Origin: Planotetraspora kaengkrachanensis
GTDB lineage: Bacteria > Actinomycetota > Actinomycetes > Streptosporangiales > Streptosporangiaceae
DNA length: 64,000 nt
NCBI RefSeq assembly: GCF_016862895.1
Contig: NZ_BONV01000031.1
Coordinates: 62,001 to 126,000, forward strand
Direction: 5' to 3'
Shown in pieces: positions 59,170 through 64,000 of this stretch. Each line of letters begins with the position of its first letter. Position 1 is the stretch's first letter. The notes beneath the pieces were generated by a model. The model was not told the DNA's origin and made no database searches. It worked only from the letters and a program-made list of their open reading frames with translations. A program made the translations under genes and the position numbers.

Positions 59170-60081
59170 TCAGCCGATAAGGGCGCGGACTCTCGGCACG
59201 ACCTCTTCGGCGAACAGGCGGAACTGCGTGGCCGACTCGGCTGTGGGCCAGAAGACGAACGTGTCGAAGCGCAGCCGGACGGCCCAGTCGGCCAAGGTCT
59301 CGGCCCACAGTCCAGCCGGGCCGTTCAGCCCCTGACCACCGGTCTCGGGCCCGATCCTGCCGAGCACGTTGTAGATCCTGCGGATCCGGTTCGGGTCGCG
59401 GCCGGCATCGGACGCCGCGTCGTCGATGATCTCCTGCAGCGGCGGCACCTCGTCGGGCGAGATGTAGATGTTCAGCGGGCACACCCATCCATCGGCCAGC
59501 TCACCGATGAGGCGGAGCATCCGCGGCTTCTGCGCGCCCACCCACAGGCCGATCTCACGGCTCGGCGCAGGGCCGGGCCGGTAACCCCGAATCCGGTGAT
59601 GCTCGCCGAGCAGGGCGAACGGGCGAGAGCCCCAGGCCGCCCTGATGACCTGCAGGGCCTCCTGCGTGGCCCTGACGTTCTCCGCGGGTGTCCGCGTGGG
59701 GCCGCCCATCCCGGCGATGGCGTCCGCGAACGCCCCCGCGCCCACGCCGAGCTCGATCCGGCCGCCGCTGAGCAGGTCGAGCGAGGCGGCCGCCTTGGCG
59801 AGCATCGCCGGCGGGCGCAACGCGAGGTCGGCGACGTCGGGGAAGAACCTGATCCGCTCCGTCCTGGCGGCCAGGTGGGTGATCAGCGTCCAGACGTCGA
59901 GGAACCCCGGCTGGTACGGATGATCCTGGATGGCCACGAGGTCGAGCCCGCCGGCGTCGGCGATCCGCGCGAGGTTCGTGATCTCGTCGACGGCTGCGGC
60001 GTCGGGCGTCACCGACACGCCGAACAGGACGGGCGGGCGCGACGCGTTCACTGCCCTGTTCACTGTCCTGTTCACTGCCAT
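59170..60081 (-). CDS. LLM-class oxidoreductase, probably F420-dependent
   Basis: 303 residues. A luciferase-like barrel with VLFGVSVTPDAAAVDEITNLARIADAGGLDLVAIQDHPYQPGF, SGGRIELGVGAGAFADAIAGMG and VWVGAQKPRMLRLIGELADGWV style motifs, as in F420-dependent reductases. ATG 60081 lies inside the end of the hemerythrin gene, so the two are coupled. The first codons form three 12-bp tandem repeats (60048-60083) encoding NRTVNRAVN-like sequence, an unusual leader for this family. Confidence 0.87.
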   Translation of the reverse strand: MAVNRTVNRAVNASRPPVLFGVSVTPDAAAVDEITNLARIADAGGLDLVAIQDHPYQPGFLDVWTLITHLAARTERIRFFPDVADLALRPPAMLAKAAASLDLLSGGRIELGVGAGAFADAIAGMGGPTRTPAENVRATQEALQVIRAAWGSRPFALLGEHHRIRGYRPGPAPSREIGLWVGAQKPRMLRLIGELADGWVCPLNIYISPDEVPPLQEIIDDAASDAGRDPNRIRRIYNVLGRIGPETGGQGLNGPAGLWAETLADWAVRLRFDTFVFWPTAESATQFRLFAEEVVPRVRALIG

Positions 60082-60083
60082 GG
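60048..60083. repeat. Three 12-bp tandem repeats at the LLM start
   Basis: GTTCACTGCCCT, GTTCACTGTCCT and GTTCACTGCCAT follow each other at 60048-60083 (plus strand). They encode the first residues of the LLM protein and overlap the end of the hemerythrin gene. Slippage could change the copy number. Confidence 0.6.
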
Positions 60084-60593
60084 CCATCTGCTCCACTTCC
60101 GCAACGTCGGGTTGATCGACCTCTCCTCGAAGTCGAGATGCTCCAGCAGGTGCGTGCCCAGGTCGGTGAGCGCGTCGACCAACCGCCGGCGAGTGCCGGC
60201 GTTCTGACCGTCACCGAGGGCCTTCGTGAGGTCTTCGACCGTGTCCAGGAGGACGGCCACCTTCTTGTGGTCGGCTTCCAGGCGGTCGACCGTCCGCCCG
60301 AGAGAGGGGTCGCTCCGGCGCAGGGCGGGGAACAACGCCGCGCTCTCGGATTCGTGATGGTGATGGACGAACTGGCAGTACTGCAGGCAGTTGACCCGCA
60401 ACTGCCACAACGGCCCCCGCGTCTGCAGGGAGCGGATCGTCGTCGTGATCTGCGATACGGCGGCTCCTGAGGCCACCTTGGCGGCTAGCTCCTGCACGGT
60501 CCGGAGATCCTGCCGGACCATGCCGTGGACCCAGGCGAGCTCGCGCACCAGATGCTCTCCAGGCGCCCCCGGCGAGACCTTGCGTTCAGTCAT
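60072..60593 (-). CDS. Hemerythrin-domain protein
   Basis: 173 residues, a four-helix di-iron protein. Candidate ligands are His23 (WVHGM), the His77-80 cluster followed by Glu81/Glu83 (FVHHHHESESAALFP), His109 (EADHKK), and His152 with Glu156/157 (EHLDFEER). Such domains sense oxygen, iron or nitrosative stress, or store iron. It is divergent from a MarR regulator with a clear operator-like region between, so it is probably induced by the regulator's signal. Confidence 0.85.
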   Translation of the reverse strand: MTERKVSPGAPGEHLVRELAWVHGMVRQDLRTVQELAAKVASGAAVSQITTTIRSLQTRGPLWQLRVNCLQYCQFVHHHHESESAALFPALRRSDPSLGRTVDRLEADHKKVAVLLDTVEDLTKALGDGQNAGTRRRLVDALTDLGTHLLEHLDFEERSINPTLRKWSRWPWQ

Positions 60594-60610
60594 ACCGTGG
60601 ACCGTATCAG

Positions 60611-60644
60611 ATCATTGAAGTAACTCAATTATTTAACTTCATGG
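60611..60644. promoter_or_regulatory. Operator-like inverted repeats between MarR and hemerythrin genes
   Basis: TGAAGT (60616-60621) and ACTTCA (60636-60641) are reverse complements 14 bases apart, and TTGA/TCAA pairs also flank the first half. The whole 60610-60660 stretch is AT rich. It lies between divergent starts at 60593 and 60673, a typical place for a MarR dimer site. Confidence 0.6.
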
Positions 60645-60672
60645 ATCATTGACACTCTGTTAGCATGAAGAC

Positions 60673-61140
60673 GTGGCACTCGAGGACCTTCCGATGGCGA
60701 CGGCCGACACCGACCGGCTCGGGTTGCTGCTGGCCCGGCACGGAGCGATCACCAACATCCGCATCCGCGACGCACTCGGCGCCAACGGGCTCACTCCGCG
60801 AAAGGGCGTCGCGCTGATGAACCTGGCGAGGACCGGGCGGATGAGCCAGCAGGCGCTCCTGGAGACCCTCGAGGTCGACCCCAGCGTGCTCGTCGTGATC
60901 CTCAACGACCTCGAGCGCGACGGCCTCGTCGAGCGACGCCGCGACCCCGCGGACCGGCGGCGTCACATCGTGGAGATCACCCCGGCCGGACGGAAGGCCC
61001 AGGCCGTGGTCGAGGACGCGATCGCGACCGTGGAGCGCGAACTGTTCGCCGACCTCGACGACGAGCAGGTCGCCCAACTGCGACTGCTCCTCTCCCGGGT
61101 CAGGACCTCGATCAACGACCCGGCCTGCACGGAGGCGTGA
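60673..61140 (+). CDS. MarR-family transcriptional regulator
   Basis: 155 residues from GTG 60673 (ATG 60694 would trim seven). The winged helix is MSQQALLETLEVDPSVLVVILNDLERDGLVERRRDPADRRRHIVEITPAGR, with the D-x-R wing. It is divergent from the hemerythrin/LLM pair, which it probably represses. No Cys in the domain, so sensing by thiol oxidation is unlikely. Confidence 0.9.
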   Translation: MALEDLPMATADTDRLGLLLARHGAITNIRIRDALGANGLTPRKGVALMNLARTGRMSQQALLETLEVDPSVLVVILNDLERDGLVERRRDPADRRRHIVEITPAGRKAQAVVEDAIATVERELFADLDDEQVAQLRLLLSRVRTSINDPACTEA

Positions 61141-61259
61141 CCACACCGCCCGGCCTTTCCGGCACCCCCCGAGGCGTGGCGCCGATGATTGCGACGTCTT
61201 AGCCCTCCCTTCTCCGCGCTTTGTGCTGTTCGTGATGATCTGTGACCTACGTTCATTCA

Positions 61260-63605
61260 ATGACCCATTGTGACGTAATACACTCAAAGAGTTACTGGTT
61301 GTCCGTGTTGCGCAATGACGTTCCTGCGTCGCTTGTGGTGTTCCTGGTGGCGGTTCCGCTGTCGCTGGGCATCGCGGTCGCGTCAGGGGCGCCGATCGCC
61401 GCCGGCCTGGTGGCCGCGGTCATCGGCGGAGTCGTGGCGGGCGCCATGGGGGGATCGGTCGTGCAGGTCAGCGGACCCGCGGCGGGGCTCGCGCTGGTCG
61501 TGGCCGAACTCGTGCACAAGTTCGGCTGGCGGGTGACCTGCATGATCACACTGCTCGCCGGGCTGCTGCAGTTGTTGCTCGGCCTCGCCCGCGTCGCCAG
61601 GGCGGCGCTCGGCGTCTCACCGGCGGTCGTCCACGGCATGCTCGCCGGCGTGGGCATCGTGATCGCGTTGTCGCAGGTGCACATCGTGCTCGGCGGCAAA
61701 CCCCAGAGTTCCGCGGTGGACAACGTGCTCGCGCTGCCCGCGCAGATCGTCAATCACCACGGCCACGCCGTCCTGATCGGCCTGCTCACCGTGGGGGTCC
61801 TGCTGGTGTGGAGGCGGCTGCCGAAGGTCCGCGTCGTGCCCGCGCCGCTGGCTGCCCTGCTGATCGCCGCGGTGCCCGCGGCCCTGCTCGGCTGCCTGAC
61901 CAAGGTCGACCTCTCCGGCGGCTTCTCCTCGCTCCAGCATCCGCTGCTGCCGCAGGGTGAGTGGTTCGCCGTCGTGTCCGCCGTCCTGCTCGTCGCGCTG
62001 CTCGCGGGCGTGGAGTCACTGCTCACCTGCGTCGCGTCCGACCGGATGCACTCCGGGCCGCGGGCCAACCTCGACAGGGAGCTCACCGCCCAGGGCGTCG
62101 CCAACGTCATCTCCGGCGCGTGCGGCGGGCTCCCGGTTGCCGGCGTGGTCGTGCGGACCACGACCAACGTCCGGGCGGGGGCGCGCAGCCGCTGGTCGAC
62201 GGTGCTGCACGGCGTGTGGATCCTGGTGTTCGTCACGGCCTTCGGCTGGCTGATCGGGCTCATCCCGATGGAGGCCCTCGCCGCGTTGCTGATGTTCATC
62301 GGTGTTCAGATGGTCAACCTCGGCCACGCTCGCAACCTCCGCAACCATCGGGAGATGCCGATCTACTTCGTGACGATGGCCGGCGTCGTGGTGATCGGGC
62401 TGGCGGAAGGCGTCGCCATCGGCCTCGGGCTGGCCGCGATGTTCGCGCTGCTCCGGCTCACGAGGGTCTCCGTGCGGGCGCGGGCCGCCGACGACGGACG
62501 ATGGAGGATCGCCGTCGACGGCTCGCTCACCTTCCTCGCGGTCCCCCGGCTGACCAAGGCGCTGGCCGCCGTACCGTCCGGAGCGGCCGTCGACCTCGAC
62601 CTCAACATCGACTTCATGGACAACGCCGCCTTCGAGGCGCTGCAGGCATGGCGCCTGGAGCACGAGCGCGGCGGCGGCACCGTGGACGTCGACGAGGTGC
62701 ACAGCGAGTGGTACGTCAACGCGGTCAGCGGCACGCGGACATCTCAGGGAAAGACGCACATGCGCCACGACCAGTGGTGGCTGCCCTGGGCCCACCGTCG
62801 TGGCAGCCTCGATGCCGCTTCGCCGTCGGGCGCGTGGCAGGAACCCGCGCACACGGACCACGCGGACGTCTCGGACCGCTCGGATGTCCCGGTCGGCGCC
62901 GACGCCCGCACCGCCGCACTCGGCGTGGCGCCGGTCGCCGGTGACGCCCAGGCGGACGACGATCCGGCGCTGCCCGGCCTGATGGAGGGCACGCGTGAGT
63001 TCCAGCGGCGGACGGCGCCGCTCATGCGTCCGCTCCTGCACGGAATGGCCCGGCGGCAGGCGCCCACGCACCTGTTCATCGCCTGCGCAGACTCGCGGGT
63101 CGTGCCGAACCTCATCACCTCCAGCGGGCCCGGAGACCTGTTCACCACGCGGAACATCGGAAACCTGGTGCCTCACGCCACGAGCGCGCCGCCCGACGAG
63201 TCGGTCACCGCCGCGATCGAGTACGCCGTGGGAGTGCTGGAGGTGCGGACGATCACGGTGTGCGGTCACTCGGGATGCGGCGCGATGGCGGCTCTGCTGG
63301 GCACCACGCCCGACCTTCCCGGGTTGCGCGGCTGGCTCCGCCACGGGCGGCCCAGCCTGGACCGGTTCCGGTCCTTCGAGGAGTCGGAGGGTCCGCTCCC
63401 CGATGGCGGCAGGCTCGACCTGCTCTGCCGGATCAACGTGATGCAGCAACTCGACAACCTGCGCACCCATCCGCTCGTCGACGATCGCGTCCGATCGGGA
63501 CGGCTCGAGCTGACCGGCCTCTACTTCGACATCGGGACGGCACGCGTGCACGTGCTCGACGAGGACGGTTTCGTCCCGGTGCTCGAGCGGACGGCGACGG
63601 GGTAA
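61260..63605 (+). CDS. SulP-type anion transporter fused to beta-carbonic anhydrase
   Basis: About 781 residues (start between 61242 and 61303 is uncertain; no clear ribosome site). Residues 20-400 form the SulP transporter (RNDVPASLVVFLVAVPLSLGIAVASGAP; GACGGLPVAGVVVRTTTNVRAGARSRWSTVLHG), followed by a STAS-like piece (420-480), a linker and a full beta-carbonic anhydrase with zinc ligands Cys609 (ACADSRV), His670 and Cys673 (CGHSGCGA). It likely imports bicarbonate and interconverts it with CO2 at the membrane. Similar fusions are known, but natural roles are unproven. Confidence 0.9.
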   Translation: MTHCDVIHSKSYWLSVLRNDVPASLVVFLVAVPLSLGIAVASGAPIAAGLVAAVIGGVVAGAMGGSVVQVSGPAAGLALVVAELVHKFGWRVTCMITLLAGLLQLLLGLARVARAALGVSPAVVHGMLAGVGIVIALSQVHIVLGGKPQSSAVDNVLALPAQIVNHHGHAVLIGLLTVGVLLVWRRLPKVRVVPAPLAALLIAAVPAALLGCLTKVDLSGGFSSLQHPLLPQGEWFAVVSAVLLVALLAGVESLLTCVASDRMHSGPRANLDRELTAQGVANVISGACGGLPVAGVVVRTTTNVRAGARSRWSTVLHGVWILVFVTAFGWLIGLIPMEALAALLMFIGVQMVNLGHARNLRNHREMPIYFVTMAGVVVIGLAEGVAIGLGLAAMFALLRLTRVSVRARAADDGRWRIAVDGSLTFLAVPRLTKALAAVPSGAAVDLDLNIDFMDNAAFEALQAWRLEHERGGGTVDVDEVHSEWYVNAVSGTRTSQGKTHMRHDQWWLPWAHRRGSLDAASPSGAWQEPAHTDHADVSDRSDVPVGADARTAALGVAPVAGDAQADDDPALPGLMEGTREFQRRTAPLMRPLLHGMARRQAPTHLFIACADSRVVPNLITSSGPGDLFTTRNIGNLVPHATSAPPDESVTAAIEYAVGVLEVRTITVCGHSGCGAMAALLGTTPDLPGLRGWLRHGRPSLDRFRSFEESEGPLPDGGRLDLLCRINVMQQLDNLRTHPLVDDRVRSGRLELTGLYFDIGTARVHVLDEDGFVPVLERTATG

Positions 63606-63616
63606 CTCACGACGCG

Positions 63617-63655
63617 AACGTGGTCATGCGCTCGGGGAAAGCGCATGACCACGTT
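63617..63655. terminator. Strong bidirectional terminator
   Basis: A perfect 16-bp stem (63617-63632 with 63640-63655, AACGTGGTCATGCGCT paired to its complement) over a 7-nt loop, 12 bases after the SulP stop and 36 bases beyond the convergent peptidase stop (63691). The most stable hairpin seen in the window. Confidence 0.75.
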
Positions 63656-63690
63656 GACCGCAGAGAGTACCTAATGGGGTTGGGGGTGAC

Positions 63691-64000
63691 TTATCGGATG
63701 ATTCCCGCGGCCACCTTGGCGCCGGCCGTCCGGGCCGCCGCTGTGGGCGCCGCCGGTGCGGGCCGCACATCGGGCCCGGGCAGGTCGCCGCTGAACGCGT
63801 AGACGACCGCCGCGGTGACGATGGCGCCGGTGTTCAGCGCGAGCGCCTTGTCGTTGATGTTGGCGATGGTGTCGCAGGCCTGGTGGTAACAGCCGTCGTA
63901 GGCCTCGCCGGCCGTCCCGCCGAACAGTGCCTGCTCCTCGGGTGTCTTGGTGCCCTCGGCTCCCGTGAACAGGCCGCCCGAGGGGATTCCCACGCCGATG
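63691..64000 (-). CDS. M28-family aminopeptidase, C-terminal part
   Basis: Only the last 103 residues are present; the gene continues past the right edge. GIPSGGLFTGAEG, ALFGGTAGEAYDGCYHQACD and INDKALALNTGAIVTAAVVYAFSG match the end of secreted M28 aminopeptidases such as the Streptomyces griseus enzyme, including the His ligand in CYHQACD. A Pro/Ala tail follows. The missing part should carry the other zinc ligands and a signal peptide. Confidence 0.85.
   Translation of the reverse strand, partial: IGVGIPSGGLFTGAEGTKTPEEQALFGGTAGEAYDGCYHQACDTIANINDKALALNTGAIVTAAVVYAFSGDLPGPDVRPAPAAPTAAARTAGAKVAAGIIR

Noticed and set aside
1-64000. CRISPR arrays, tRNA or rRNA genes, insertion sequences, att sites
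   Set aside because: I looked for regularly spaced repeats, cloverleaf motifs with GTTCGAATC, transposase or integrase motifs and terminal inverted repeats. None was found. The 53-bp repeat at 39285 has only three units and no cas genes nearby.

Overview
The window is high-GC DNA, with GTG and TTG starts common and ATGA or GTGA overlaps inside operons. The gene families are typical of a soil actinomycete: F420/flavin-dependent LLM oxidoreductases, NarL two-component systems, TIGR04222 and FBP-domain proteins, and DUF190 next to CrcB. The protein styles suggest Streptosporangiales (the Streptosporangium/Nonomuraea group), but no rRNA or marker gene is present to prove it. It reads as a chromosomal accessory arm of about 65 small, mostly independent transcription units. 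I found no transposase, integrase, CRISPR array, tRNA or rRNA. Domain assignments are by eye from motifs; no database search was run.

Left part (1-16300). After the tail of an unknown gene comes a Zur-family repressor and a FecD-FecC-FecB type metal or metallophore importer, with Zur/Fur-like boxes upstream of both units. Then come a nucleotidyltransferase of the aminoglycoside-resistance type, an MDR reductase with a divergent TetR, a VanZ-like protein, a cytochrome P450, three APH-type kinases, a secreted glycerophosphodiesterase, an RmlD-like reductase, a decayed XRE gene, and a MarR/MFS-efflux pair with a clear operator.

Middle (16300-35300). Signalling dominates: two complete NarL-type two-component systems and two related OmpR-type sensor kinases with no response regulator beside them. 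Other loci are a zinc metallopeptidase lipoprotein, a Cys-rich secreted peptide, a secreted Arg-Phe-repeat protein, a methyltransferase, an FBP-domain (FusB-like zinc finger) protein with divergent TetR, a CrcB-DUF190-CrcB fluoride-export operon, a GNAT, a transglutaminase-like protein, and an ArsR / small coiled-coil membrane protein / MmpL unit.

Right part (35300-64000). This holds a TPR protein, a lipoprotein, several one-component regulators (XRE-MmyB, LysR, LuxR-NB-ARC, XRE-cupin, MarR), SDR, GNAT, LLM, VOC, HAD, DinB and AhpD-like enzymes, a large membrane sulfatase, a triple-SH3 secreted protein, a TraB/TIKI-like protein, a PEP-mutase/isocitrate-lyase family enzyme, a DsbA-like thioredoxin, a MarR/hemerythrin/LLM divergent locus, a SulP transporter fused to a beta-carbonic anhydrase, and the C-terminal end of an M28 aminopeptidase at the right edge.

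The loci that most deserve follow-up are the Arg-Phe repeat protein (25209-25694), the ArsR/coiled-coil/MmpL unit with its non-standard start and intercistronic hairpin (32280-35293), the palindrome-controlled XRE-cupin/GNAT pair (52805-53946), the operator-like array at 17993-18038, the 53-bp tandem repeat at 39285-39401, and the SulP-carbonic anhydrase fusion.
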